Both the position numbers and the translations under genes were made by a program. This document shows positions 47,343 through 58,930 of a stretch of 64,000 bases of DNA, piece by piece; the stretch's first letter is position 1; each line of letters opens with the position of its first letter. Location of the stretch: contig NC_085141.1 in the NCBI RefSeq assembly GCF_024139115.2, positions 169,892,994 through 169,956,993 of the forward strand, given 5' to 3'. Under the pieces are notes generated by a model. The model had not been told where the DNA came from and searched no databases. It saw nothing but the letters and a program-made list of their open reading frames with translations. This DNA comes from Armigeres subalbatus (taxonomy: Eukaryota > Arthropoda > Insecta > Diptera > Culicidae).

Positions 47343-47826
47343 GTCGGGGGCAGTAGGGACTTTGTCCAAGGGCTTGACGATCCCTCCCCAGGCCATCTGC
47401 GAGTTGTGGCGTCTGCCTAGGATGTGGTGGGGTTTGACAGTAGACCCTGTTTAACCTCTATAAAAAGCTGCGTGTATCCGCAAGTAGGCTCCGCCAAAGC
47501 GACCGTGTGCCGCTCAAAGCGCACAGGCCCAAGTCCTGGTGTTAGGTGGGACGCTAAACACCCCTGACACGACGGCCCTCCGACGAGACAGGAGTTTTGC
47601 GCAGGCTCAATAAGCCGCCTTTAAAAACAACTATTACGAACGACATAGAAGATAATACGACTCGATACAATCGGCAACGACCTAGGCGAAGAATAAAGGA
47701 TCACGATTGGAAGCTTGGAACATGGAACTGCAAGTCGCTAGGTTTCGCAGGTTGCGACAGGATAATCTACGATGAATTACATCCCCGCAACTTCGACGTC
47801 GTAGCGCTGCAGGAAATCTGCTGGAC
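47343..47826 (+). mobile_element. 5' end of a non-LTR retrotransposon inserted in the TTGN repeat
   Basis: A 484-bp unique-sequence island. The ORF from 47597 includes DWKLGTWNCKSLGF and FDVVALQEICW, the first catalytic blocks of an apurinic-like endonuclease (the N of WNC and the E of LQEI). The upstream part is likely 5' UTR. Both sides carry gggttggttgg (left 47332-47342, right 47827 region), and the mirrored arm of the palindrome near 48500-48515 lacks the insert. The element lost its 3' part, which is unusual because LINE copies normally lose their 5' end. Confidence 0.75.
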
Positions 47827-48284
47827 AGGGTTGGTTGGTTGCTGCTTGATTTGTTAGTTGGTAGAATGATTGATTGGTTGGTTGCTTCATTGTTGGTTGA
47901 TTGATTGATTGTTTGGTAATTTGATTGATTGGTTGCTTTACTGGTTGGTTGGCTGGTCGGCTGGTTAGTTGATATGTTGTTTTGTTGGTTGCTTGGTTGG
48001 TTGATTAGTTGATTCGTTGCTTGATTGATTGGTAGCTTGCTTGAATGGCTGATAGCTGGATTAGTTGGTTGGTAGCTTAATTGGTTGGTTATTCGGCTGA
48101 TTGGTTGATTAGTTGGTTTTTGGTTTCTTGATTGGTTGATTAGTTGATTGATTGATTGGTTGGTTGTTGCTTGATTTGTTAGTTGGTAGAACTGTTGATT
48201 AGTTGGTTCGTTGATAGTTGGCTGGTTGCTTCATTGCTTGTTGGTTGCTTGGTTGGTTATTTAGTTGATTGGTTGCTTGATTGG
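47827..48284. repeat. (TTGN)n repeat resumed, T/G-rich strand
   Basis: Continues the repeat after the insertion. 47827-48066 is the left arm of an inverted repeat whose right arm is 48285-48520; 48067-48284 forms the loop. Confidence 0.85.
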
Positions 48285-49165
48285 ATAATCCAGCAATCAG
48301 CCATTCAAGCAAGCTACCAATCATTCAAGCAACGACTCAACTAATCAACCAACCAAGCAACCCACAAAACAACATATCAACTAACCAGCCGACGAGCCAA
48401 TCAACCAAGCAACCAAATTACCAACCAATCAATCAATCAACCAACAATTAAGCAACCAACCAATCAACCATTATACCGACCAACAAATCAAGCAGCAACC
48501 AACCAACCCATCAACCAAATAACTAACCAATCAATCAACTAACCATTCAAGCAAGCTACCAATCAACTTATTAACCAATCAACCAAGCAACCAACCAAAC
48601 AACTAATCAACTAACCAGCTGACTAACCAATCAACCAGTAAAGCAACCAACCAACAATCAATCAACCAACAATTCAAGCAAGCTACCAATCAACCAAGCA
48701 ATCAAGCAACCAACCAGCTAATCAACCAATCAAGCAACCAACCAATAACCAATCACACAACCAATCAACTAAATAACCAACCAATCAACTAACCAACGAA
48801 TCTAGCAATCAACTTATTAATCAATCAACCATGCAGCCAACATAACAACTAATCAACTAACCAGCTTACTAACCAATCAATCAACCTGTTAAGCAACCAA
48901 CCAATCAACCATACTACCAACTAACAAATCAAGTAGCAATCAACCAAGCAATCAAGCAACCAACCAACCAATCAAGCAACCAACCAACCAATCAAGCAAC
49001 CAACCAACTAATTAACCAATCAACTTAACAACTTACCAATTAACGAAACGACCAACCAATCAAGCAACCAATCAACTAAATAACCACAACCAATCAATCA
49101 AGTAAAGCAACCAATCAACCAAATAAGTAACCAACCACCAATCAATCAACTAATCCAGCAATTGG
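48285..49165. repeat. (TTGN)n repeat on the opposite strand (CAAN words)
   Basis: The same repeat in inverse (ccaaccaatcaagcaacc). The first 235 bp mirror 47827-48066, and the sequence continues past the site matching the retrotransposon insertion. It ends at about 49163 in ctaatccagcaatt, the inverse of a word group seen at 44521 and 45310. Confidence 0.9.
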
Positions 49166-49450
49166 GTGAACACCACGGCTCTGGACATCGTAGAAGCCTT
49201 GGTTGATTCAGTAGACCATTTGATTCAAACTTCTGGACAATTTGGAGATCTTACAACACCTCATGTGTCTTGTTTTGATACGCAAGTGAAAGACAAATCC
49301 TCGGAGGACATAATTGAGTTGATATCACGGCTGGGGACTTCCTGAAGGCTTTGGTTGATTCGGTAGACCATTTGATTCAAACTCCAGGACAATTTGGAGA
49401 TCTTATAACATCTCCTGGATTTGGAGAGATCTTACAATACCTCATGTAAG
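49166..49450. repeat. Imperfect tandem duplication of ~150 bp
   Basis: ttggttgattcagtagacca (49200) with gacaatttggagatctta recurs near 49353. The two copies are about 150 bp apart and differ by small changes. Not recognised otherwise. Confidence 0.65.
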
Positions 49451-50269
49451 ACGCAAGTGAATGTGTTTGAAAGTATCCTCACGATCAATAAATTAAGGAA
49501 AATACAAGAAATTTAACAAAATTTCTTTTTACGTCACATTCGGTTTACGTCCCCCCAATAAGTGACGTAAAAAGAGGGTTGAGTGTAATACGATGTAATT
49601 CTGATTGTCGATTTGTTTTTTTTATGCAAAAAGAACTCGTCGTTTTTTTCCCAAACAACCGAAGCCAATCATCCTTAGTACGATATTTCGAAATGCCTAA
49701 ATAGTATTAAGTTGAGTACCAAAAAAGAAAATATGTAGTTTTGTCCTTGATTTTTGTCTGTTATTGAACGATTCTGATTCTCAGTTTATAATTTGTCTTT
49801 CTGTGTTAGCGTTAAACTCTAGTTTATGTCTCTGTATATAATGCATTGAAAATAGTTACTTTAGAAAATAACACCATCAGACTTTTTCCGTATTTAGGCA
49901 CTGTGTGCTACGCATGCGATGTTCGAACTAGGAGAATAGACGCAATCAAGCTCTATTAAGATTCCCCCAAACACACGCCATGCGACAGATCTTACCGCAA
50001 CCGGCTAAACTCTCAGGCGACCATCATTTCACCACTTGGCCAGTGGAACTACAGGGAACTACGTATGTATAAAATCTTTCGTTTTAAAATATACTTAGGA
50101 AGCAATCTGAATTCGTTTTTAAAATTGAATAGACCTATTTCTTTAGGGCTTCTTTAGTAACGGCATCTTTAGTAATGTTAGGGCATCTTTAGTTGAGTTA
50201 TAAAATGTATGGGAGTATGTATAGGAAATGAAATTTGAAACAGTTAAAATGCTATCTACAACAGGCGTT
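49451..50269. other. Unassigned DNA
   Basis: AT-rich sequence without a gene or a named repeat. gcatctttagt words are reiterated at 50150-50195. Confidence 0.35.
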
Positions 50270-50345
50270 GTATTTTCACCCCACCATAGATGGTACGCAG
50301 CATTTTCCTTTCGAAAACTCCCAGTGCGCGTTGGTCCTCCTCCAT
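50270..50345 (-). mobile_element. Small fragment of the 1-1574-type non-LTR element
   Basis: On the minus strand reads EEDQRALGVFERKMLRTIYG, the same block as 1177-1240. About 75 bp only. Confidence 0.8.
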
Positions 50346-50564
50346 ATATTAACAAACTGAAAACAGAAAAACTTATCAAATATTTTGGTTTGATATTATA
50401 CTGAAAAAAAAATGGCAAACCTATTTCCTTAATAGAAGGAATTTAAATTGTTGTTGTGAGTTGTGAAAAAAGTATTAACGAAAATACAGAAAGAAAATTT
50501 ATTAAATAAGTTTATATGCCAGTAATTTGCATCCCGATAAGGCCACCTCGTGCAGAGATTTATT

Positions 50565-50800
50565 GTACGATTGATTGTACGTTTGACAGATACGTTTTTT
50601 GACCTCAACAAGACGGCCGTCTTCAGTGTCTCGTATTTCGGATTCGGACGGGAATACTTTCGGGATTCCGATGGGAATTCTGTCGGGATTCCGACGGCAA
50701 ACCCTTCGAGATTCAACAGCAAACCCTTCGGGATTCCGACGGCGAAACCTGCGGGATTCCTGAATTCTTTTGAGAACACTTTCGGGATTCCAACGGGACC
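50565..50800. repeat. MITE arm fragment followed by a gggattccgacgg minisatellite
   Basis: 50570-50630 matches the arm of the cttgtcataagacgag MITE (gtttgacagatacg, cttcagtgtctcgta). From 50630 imperfect copies of cgggattccgacggcaaacc, period about 24 bp, run to about 50795. The word gggattccg is shared with the minisatellite at 43890. Confidence 0.7.
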
Positions 50801-51604
50801 ACGTAAACCAAATGTTCACATTTTCAAAAGGCCTTCCCCTTATACTTTCGTAGGTAATTCCGAAGAAATTTCGTATAATTTCTCGATTAATAATCAATCA
50901 TCCGATAAAATCCAAAAATATTCTTCCTTTTACTTTTTAAAAGATTTCCGGTAAAATTCCTAGTGAATTTCAGTGAAAATTTGGAATAACTTCTCGAGAT
51001 AATTTTAGTTTTTTGCAGACATTAAAAAATATTTTCCGTGGAATTGAAAACAAAAATCACCCTAAAAAACGAATGTTTTTTTTTTATTTTATGCGTTTTA
51101 TGCAAAGCTCCCACCAAATAACATTTTTACACTGCAGCATACTTTCCCTTATCCTGGATGCAGCATAATATCTCCCATTTTTAGCGAAAATCAGTCCCTC
51201 ATTAAATCAACTGCAAAATCGTCGACGAGGCCAGGTTCGCCAACTCCAGCACCACCTTCACAGCATCGTCTCCACTATCTTCACCAGCAATTCCTGCTTC
51301 ACATTGGCGAATACGAGATAGCACAGGAAGCCATTGCAGAAGTTAGAAGCGTATAATCACCTCCGAGGTGTAAATGGAGCAGATCGCATACATGCTCGAT
51401 GAGACGGTGCTAGGTGATAGTCGATTGCTTATCAGATATTCAAATCTGGAAATGCGACCAAACATGCTTCCAAACTTAGAACTCTGTGCTCCATTATTAT
51501 GTATGTTTCTCCTCCAATTCATGAGTAAAATTGAGCTGAAAACAAAAAAATACAATAATTTCACTGTTAAGAAAATTATTTTGAGCTTTTTAGTGGAATG
51601 TCTT
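50801..51604. other. Unassigned DNA with a possible gene relic
   Basis: On the minus strand 51200-51320 reads FANVKQELLVKIVETML and, after a frame change, VVLELANLASSTILQL. These look like decayed coding sequence of an unidentified gene. The rest is AT-rich. Confidence 0.3.
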
Positions 51605-51847
51605 CACTTGTCATAAGACGAGTTTGTACCTTCCCATTTAATTCCTCCACTTGATTGTACCTTGACGGATACGGATACGCATTTCGACCTCAACTGTAAG
51701 GTCGTCTTCAGTGTCTCGTACACAAGTAGAGTCAAGTACGAGACACTGAAGACGACCTTCCTGTTGGGGTCGAAACACGTATCTGTCAAGGTACCGTCAA
51801 GTGGTGGAATTCAATGGGAAGGTACAAACTCGTCTTATGACAAGTGA
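51605..51847. mobile_element. Complete palindromic MITE, cttgtcataagacgag family
   Basis: The left half from cacttgtcataagacgagtt (51605) is mirrored almost base for base by the right half ending cttatgacaagtg (51847). The centre is near 51722-51740 (cgtacacaag...caagtacg). Relatives lie at 42163, 50565 and 63298. Confidence 0.85.
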
Positions 51848-52762
51848 ATAATTTCACTGTTTCTCAAATGATTGGCACTGAATCACATTTTTGAAATGCT
51901 ACGAAACTACTCACCTCCAGGACAGTATCCAGCATCATTATAAATTAATTTACAGCTATACATAATTAGAAGCTTCATCACTGGCAACCGTAGAGAAGAC
52001 AGTGCACTAAATTCGGAGTGCTTTTCTGGAGTAAACACTCCTGCAACAGTCCAAGAGGTAGATGTTGAGCATGTGACCCGCTTTCACAGCAGGAGTGTTG
52101 TTTCTGAATAGTTGACAGAAAAGTGGGCGTTGAAGGAACTCTGCATTTCAAGGGACCCGTTCGGTGGCCTACATGGCGTTGAGGAATGTTTGCTGTACGA
52201 GCATTTTTACCACGAATTCTGGTGGACAAAGGTAGCAGAAAAGCACAGTTCTGAACGAGATTTAAGGCGGCGAGAATATGTGTTATTCACTTACCACTTT
52301 TCGGTTACAGTTGTAAAAATACGGCTTTGCAGAACATGTTTTGTGAGAACTAGGTATTTATAAATAACAAATTAAAGAAAAACGAGATTGAAATAAATTA
52401 GGCCGCGTATATTAATAAAAACATAAACACTGTTGAGGTTAAGAAACTCATGTCAAAACTCACAGCAAAAAAGTCTACACTTCCCGAAACACTTTCAAAT
52501 AAGTTTACCAAAATATGAGTAAAATACACTAGCGCCTCTGGCGGTGCTGGTCTCGTGAGCTCATCTGGGTTGCACGAATTTTTAATCGGTTCTTCGGGAC
52601 TCACACGTCCCGGTTATTAGTTCCTGGTCTAGTGTCTCGTGAAGACATTCCACTAAAAAGCTCAAAATAATTTTCTTAGCATGTAATATTAGATTATCGG
52701 CCCTGTGAAGCTGTTTTTTCAACGAGTGAGCCTTATATAACAAACTATTTGAATAAAAAAAA
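51848..52762. other. Unassigned DNA
   Basis: No gene was recognised. Near 52600-52675 it carries cccggttattagttcctg and ggaatgtctt-type words (in inverse) related to the flanks of the MITE copies at 42258 and 51595. Confidence 0.35.
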
Positions 52763-53587
52763 CCAGATTAATCCACCTAGCAGTGATGATGCCTTTCTCG
52801 TGCATTATAAAATATATTGAAAAAATCACATTAGAAAGGTCAAAAAAGCTCTTTGGGGGAATAGATCACATTTTTTCGATCATTTTTAATATTTTTGCCT
52901 TGCCACCATTCAAAAAAAATTGTTCTTTGAATTTTCAAGGGGGACCTTTGGGGAAAAACAATGTTTTTTCAATAATTGGGTTGTTTAGCTCAGAAAAATA
53001 TCGAGTTTTTTGCAGTTTAATATAAAGAGCATGCTTTTCTGATCTCCGACATATTTTTATTTTGTTTGTAAACCTTTTATTAACATTTTTATACAGCAAA
53101 CAATAAGCCATTTTAATCGATAGAATGACACTAACATTCATAGAATGACAGTTGGCCCATGCAGCATAAGAACAAATTTGTAGTCCCATATAAATTTAAA
53201 ATACAAATTAAAAATAGTTCCGGGGCTCCAAAAATTCTGAAAAATTGGGGTTAGGCTCAGTTTTTTATGCAGATTCAGAATATGTAAAAACATATATACC
53301 CCTAAACAACCCAATTCCGAAAAGCAATGATCGGGCCCATTTCCAATAGCAAACAATTCCCCGTCGAATGCAACTTGTTGCGAGTAAATCGGATAATTCT
53401 AAGTTCTTAAAAGTGTGCCTACAAAATTTGTACACATACACACACACATACACAAAAAAAAACAGACGTCACCTCAGTTTGTCGAGCTGAGTCGATCGGT
53501 ATATAACACTAAGGGTCTCCGGGCCTTCTATCAAGTTTTTTAGCAATCATATAGCCTTTCGGTACAACTTTGTTGTACGAGAAAGGA
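52763..53587. mobile_element. (CA)n-containing MITE family, long copy
   Basis: Left end ccagattaatccacctagc then tgcctttctcg. Right end gtacaactttgttgtacgag then aaagg. It contains the gtcgagctgagtcgatcgg core and a (CA)n run at 53432-53455. The same ends occur at 21040-21406 (inverse) and 61336-61727. Confidence 0.7.
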
Positions 53588-54837
53588 AAAAATGCATATG
53601 TTACAAATATGCGATCGTGCGGTAGTACCATGATTAGCGATAGTAAATACAATGATTAGCGCAACGGCGCGTTTTGAAAAATACATATGGATTAAAATTC
53701 GATATGTTTCCAACTTTCCTGATTCCCACGTAGTGTTTTTCACCAATGTAATATTAAAGTTCAATAATACTACATAGTTGTATGTCATACATTGATTTTG
53801 CATCCCTTGTGTAATAATTGTACAAGTATTGTCGGCGTAGCACCAACTTAGAATTCGGAAGTCCGGACTTCCGAACCGAACTTTCTTCCGAAGTTTTATC
53901 TGCCAAACTAATGGATGCGTTGTTTAGCGCATCTTCAGGGGAATCCAGCGCACTACTTCCGAAGTTGGGAAAGTTGCCTGTATCTGGAGAAAAATCCAAC
54001 TTCGGTAGGAAAAGCGGTATAAATTTATTCCGGATACACAATACATTTGTGAAAATGAAACCAACAATTCACATAAATATAAATGAAAAAAAAAGCCGCA
54101 TAATATGGAAATAAGGAGGTGTATGAAAACGAACGTTATGTTCAAATCACCCATATGCCCAAACTACACCATCATTCCACCCAAACCAACCAAACCACCC
54201 AAACCAAAAAGCAGTTAGCCTTAATGACACGCCTCTTCTTTCCTTCCAAAGCATGAAACAAAATGGCAGCAAACGTAACGAGTGCACGAGAAAGCATGTA
54301 CGTAGGTATGCGATTTTTATTTCCAACGACGAAACTTTTACAGCTGTGTTGAGGCGAGCGGATGAAGTCATCGGCTTCGGGTCTCTAGCGCGTGTGTGTT
54401 CGTCCATTAGTTTTCGTGTTCCACATTTGAAGCTTTGGAAAACTTTGCTTGAGAGGTTAGCATCATCAATAAAGCACGAAAGAAGCAACACAAACATTCA
54501 TGCTGTCAGTTATATACACGGTGCGAAATTTATTCACCGCATGCAGAAATGCTACACCCTTAATTTGTTTTACTCAATATTGTGCGGTTACTTGCTAAGT
54601 TTTTTAAACTTTATTAAGTGTTATTTTAATCTCCAGATTATGTTCAACACCGTACTTGCTAAATGGACACGGTCAGTTAAAGTAGCTGTTCCTTAAATAG
54701 TTCGTTAAAGTATTCGCTAGATTATTCGCGGTTGGTTTGAGCGAGACAGAGGATATGTCAAAAAAAAAATAACCAGCAATCTGCGGTGTATTGTTCGAAA
54801 TGAACGTTTATCAGCAATGGACTTTCTGCTGTACTAT
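53588..54837. other. Unassigned DNA
   Basis: Contains a short cttccgaa-rich stretch (53860-53990) and a ccaaacca run (54180-54212). The ORFs at 53818-54114 and 54253-54696 have no recognisable domain and were not called. Confidence 0.35.
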
Positions 54838-55456
54838 AGATCTCGCATAATTTATCAAAAGGACCTAAGTAACATTTTTTTCATGAATTAATTTGAGTAC
54901 TGCAATCAACAGAACAACATGAAAGCTATTGCGATTCTTTTCTAAAATTAGCATACTGGCTCACCAGTTACGCGCCGGGTCCCATGCGTCGAGTTGTGCA
55001 CCATGCAAAAAGTAAATAAACCAATGTCAAATAGATGTGAGCTTTCGGTAAGCTTTTCCACATTCGCTTGTAAGGTATGTAGCATATTGTCGTCCCTTTA
55101 CGAAAAGATATTTTTAAGTGAAATTGTTCGAGGTTTAGTAGTTTTTTGCTTTTCTTTCGCCTGTGTTGCGTTCGGGATATTGTTTAAGTGGATATTAGTA
55201 GTGCAATTATGTTTAATTTGTGATGTAATATTCTACACTTAAATTGAGTAAAGTACCATAATATGACACAATACCTTAGCGGCGCACAACTAAGCGAGGC
55301 AGAGGTGAATGAGCAAAATGCTATAAAATCTCGAGAATCACAATATTGATTGCAGTATTCAAATTAATTCATGAAAAAAATTTTACTTAGGTCCTTTTGA
55401 AAAGTTAAGCGAGAATTCATGAAAAAATTTACTTAGGTCCTTTTGAAAAGTTATGC
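54838..55456. mobile_element. Foldback element with caaaaggacctaagt arms
   Basis: The left arm (about 54845-54910: cgcataa, tcaaaaggacctaagt, tcatgaattaattt, actgcaatcaa) is mirrored near 55345-55456. The right arm contains a ~48-bp tandem duplication (acttaggtccttttgaaaag at 55386 and 55431). A weaker relative of the tcatgaattaattt ends occurs at 57335-57415. Confidence 0.65.
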
Positions 55457-55599
55457 GGAAATGTAATAAAATGCGTAAAGCCAAAATAGAACTTTTGGGA
55501 ACTTGCAAGTGTTCTGATTGTTTAAGTTGACTTTTGTAAATTTATTGGTCAATATTTAAGAAGTGCAGTTAAAAGAAAAGTGCATACTTAGTTTATTCA

Positions 55600-56935
55600 A
55601 ATTTGATTCAGGCTATCTTTTGAAAAGGGTCAAACTTGTTTTTACTGATTTTTGCAAATGGATATAATCGAAAAACGACCCTTCCTACAAAAAAGGGTCG
55701 TATGGGTGACTATCGCAAAATCAGTCAAACTTTCTAATAAAACTTTTGAAAAACTCAAAATTGAACCCTACACTAAAAAATCGATTTAAAAATTAAAAGT
55801 CGATTTGCAAAAAACGCCCTTTTCGATTTGGACGAAATTTTGTCTCAAGTTAGGTGATTATGTTCCTACCAACCGTCCATACATCGCAAGCTGGGCACTT
55901 TGAAGGGAAAAAAATTTCTAACAAAAACTTTTCTTGACGGAATTGATTTTTCAGTGTCTTTAAGGGGTGGATTTAACATATGTATACATAATATACTCAT
56001 ATTAAGTATTCCTGTACAGTCAGGCAGAGTACAATGTTTTGGTCGTAACTGGTCGCAACTAAAGAAGCTAATAATGGAATATAATATTTTTTTTGAAGAT
56101 ATAAACCCCTTCTTAATATTACCACAGATAACAGATATTGAGGCTGGCATCCCATACGTGTGTAAACATCCGCAACCGTTAATTCAAATGTATTTTAAAT
56201 TGGGACCGCGTTTGGCAATCGATTGGAGATGGCGCAAGGATCATTGTTATTGAAAACGCAGCCCGATTGCGGCTGTCAAATGCATTGGCTGCGTTCGACA
56301 GCTGTAATTCAGCTGCATCCTTAGGTACTGCCGCAATCAGTTGAGTAGATGGCAGTAGTGGGCCAACGTATATCAATTCAAAAGTTTACACAGGATTTTA
56401 AATAAAATTTGTTCTAGCATCAATATCTGTTATCTGTGATATTACTCTTAATTTAAAAACAAACTATATTTAGTGACTAAATTAGACAATGTATCATAAA
56501 AATAGATTTGCTTGGGGTTCTATAACGATGGCTTTCATTGGTTTAATTTCAGATGAAAATACACTGAAAATAATTCCGACAAGAAAAAGTTTTTGTTAGA
56601 AAAACTTTTTTCCTTAAGAGTGTCCAGCTTGCGATGTATGGACGGTTGGTAGGAACATAATCACCTATCTTGAGACAAAATTTCATTTAAATAAAAAAGG
56701 GCGTTTTTCGCAAATCGACTTTAAAATTTTTAAACTGATTTTTTTCAGTGTAGGGCTCAATTTGGATTGTTTCCGATATTTTCACTAGAAAGTTTGACTG
56801 ATTTTGCGATGGTCACCCATACAACACTTTTTTGTGGGATGCGTTGTTTTTCTATTATATCCATTTGAAAATATTAGCAAAAAAATTTCAGCTCTTTTCA
56901 AAGGATAGTCTAGATTAAATTTGGAAAAACATTTT
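55600..56935. mobile_element. Foldback element, ~350-bp arms and ~600-bp loop
   Basis: Left arm about 55600-55955 (tgggtgactatcgcaaaatc, aaacgcccttttcg, ccaaccgtccatacatcgca) is mirrored at 56560-56935. The loop holds an ORF, 55900-56253 (117 codons), without recognisable domains; its first codons fall in the arm. Confidence 0.7.
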
Positions 56936-56939
56936 TGTT

Positions 56940-57060
56940 TTCATTTCGGATCATCTGGTGATTTTTCATTTCTCATTTTTCATTTCTTACTTCTTACTTT
57001 TCACTCCTCACTTCGCACTTCTCACGTCTCACTTTTCACTTCTCACTGCTCACATCGGCC
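56940..57060. repeat. Pyrimidine-rich ttctcacttttcac repeat
   Basis: About 100 bp of irregular ttctcac, tttcac and tttcatt words, strongly pyrimidine on this strand. Confidence 0.75.
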
Positions 57061-57064
57061 CATA

Positions 57065-57274
57065 CACTGTTAGATGACTTTACCCATTAATGGGTACTGT
57101 GTTATTGTTGATATTATTCCCACCGTGAAAAATTCACCCATTTTCTTCAAAAAGCGCCACTACTCATTAAAATGGGTAGTGGCACTTTTTCAAGAAAATG
57201 GGTGAATTTTTCACGGTGGGAATAATATCAACAATAACACAGTACCCATTAATGGGTAAAGTCATCTAACCGTG
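57065..57274. mobile_element. Complete TA-flanked palindromic MITE with tacccattaatgggta
   Basis: Left end cactgttagatgactttacc and right end in inverse, cacggttagatgactttacc. TA on both sides (57063-57064, 57275-57276). The arms match nearly over the full 105 bp. Half of it is found at 34734-34850. Confidence 0.85.
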
Positions 57275-57427
57275 TAGGGGAAAGAAATGGCAGAAATGAC
57301 GCTTAACTTTTAAAAAGAACATATGTCACCTTTTATTCATGAATTAATTTGTGTACTGCAATCAAAAGCTATCATATTGGTCTGTTGATCGCAATATTAA
57401 AATTCATTCATGAAAATATGTTTCTTA

Positions 57428-58383
57428 CACGCTTAGTTCACTCTACCTATTTATGGGTACTTGATTCACCCATATTTGGGTAAACCATAATTATGGGTGA
57501 AATATACCAATAATATCAGTAAAGTTAACTTATAATGTTGGTGAAGCATGCTTTACACATATATGGGTAAATGAGTTTACCCATATTTGGATGAAAAATA
57601 AAACATTTTCGTTCCCCAGTCGAGAACATCATGGATATCAGTGTGCTCCTCGGTCGTGTTAACAATCCATTCCATGATTTGGAAAACACGAATTTAAGGA
57701 TGTTTTTATTCACTGGTGAATATTCAACTCGGTAAGTAATGACAATGGCTAGAAGCATTTTATTTCTACTTTACACGTACATTTTCTTCCGTAATTTCAG
57801 ATTTTGCTTCCGGCCGGACATCGACTACTAGGAAACTGCAGTCGGCAGTAATGAAATCCATAGGTATACCTTGCGATTAAATTCATTATACAGGAAATTC
57901 TGTTGAAGGAGGTTGAAGCGACTGCCAGAATGAAGCGAGGGATGTTATTTATTTCAAACTAAAATGTTTTACAACATATCCACGTCCGTGCTACCGGTCT
58001 GTTGGTCAGCCGTGGAATAAGATGCAACATAGATGAGCAGTATAGGTAGCTAGCAACAAGCGCAATAATATACTGCTTCAGAAAATGTTACATAATTTAC
58101 ATAAATAAAAATGATTTTTGTCACGTTATTTTAAAGATATTGTTTTCATTTGATATTAAGAAATCGGAATACATAAAATGCAATTTCAAATCTCTAATGG
58201 AAACGGCCCCCTGGTAAAAGCTCAAAAAAGTACCTATATTTGGGTAATATTCACCTATAAACTGTTCCTATACTGAAACACCCAAATATGGGTAAACGGG
58301 GATTCACCCATATCTAGGTATGTGCACTTTTTGGTGACTTTAGGTACTCTTCACCCATATTTGGGTGAACTGAAGTAAGCGTG
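57428..58383. mobile_element. TA-flanked element reiterating acccatatttgggt
   Basis: Ends cacgcttagttcactctacc and, in inverse, cacgcttacttcagttcacc; both bordered by TA. The phrase acccatatttgggt recurs at 57468, 57576, 58286 and 58353, with variants such as taatacccaaat in inverse near 58245. The middle is AT-rich with no recognised gene. Confidence 0.75.
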
Positions 58384-58619
58384 TAGGTCATTTTGAAAAA
58401 ATAAACGAGAATTTTCAGTGTATACATGAAATCTTAAAATAGGTAGTTTTTAACTCATTAATGGGTTTCTATGTTTCTTTGTGAAGTTTTTTCTTCCGTG
58501 TAAGCTGTGTATTCTATGCTGTCAGTGTGCCGGTTTCGAATAAATTGTGTCTTGGGAGAACATAACCTAGAAAATCGATAGCTTATTTGTTACGAAATAA
58601 TGATGTCTCATAACTCTTT

Positions 58620-58930
58620 GAATATTTACTATTTTTTGAGAAGTGCCATCATTATGAAACTCAATAGTGAACAAGAAGAAAACATTCCCCATCGAATTCA
58701 ACTTGTTGTAGCAAAATCGATTCAGGTTTAGTACTAGAAAAATTGGCTAATGTTTCAATGTGCACACACATACGCACACACACACACACGGACAGACAGA
58801 CATTTGCTCAGTTTGTCGAGCTGAATCGAATGGTATATAATAGCAACACTATTCTAGTATTTCTAGTATATAATACTATGGGTCTACAAGCGCTCTATAA
58901 AAAATCTGAAGGGTTATGTACAAGACACGA
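58620..58930. mobile_element. (CA)n-containing MITE family, diverged copy
   Basis: Contains ctcaatagtgaacaa, cccatcgaattcaacttgtt, a cacaca run at 58765-58790, and gtcgagctgaatcgaatgg, in the order seen at 61440-61640. Ends are degraded. Confidence 0.6.

Noticed and set aside
44341..49165. Telomere-like or CRISPR-like array
   Set aside because: The words are TTGN with no fixed spacer, not TTAGG-type repeats; the tract lies between ordinary transposons and lacks repeat-spacer regularity.
53818..54696. Plus-strand ORFs of 98 and 147 codons
   Set aside because: No domain, no splice support, and an internally repeated cttccgaa stretch; likely chance.
54994..55242. 82-codon ORF with a hydrophobic C-terminal half
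   Set aside because: It sits in the loop of a foldback element in AT-rich DNA. Hydrophobic runs arise easily from T-rich sequence.
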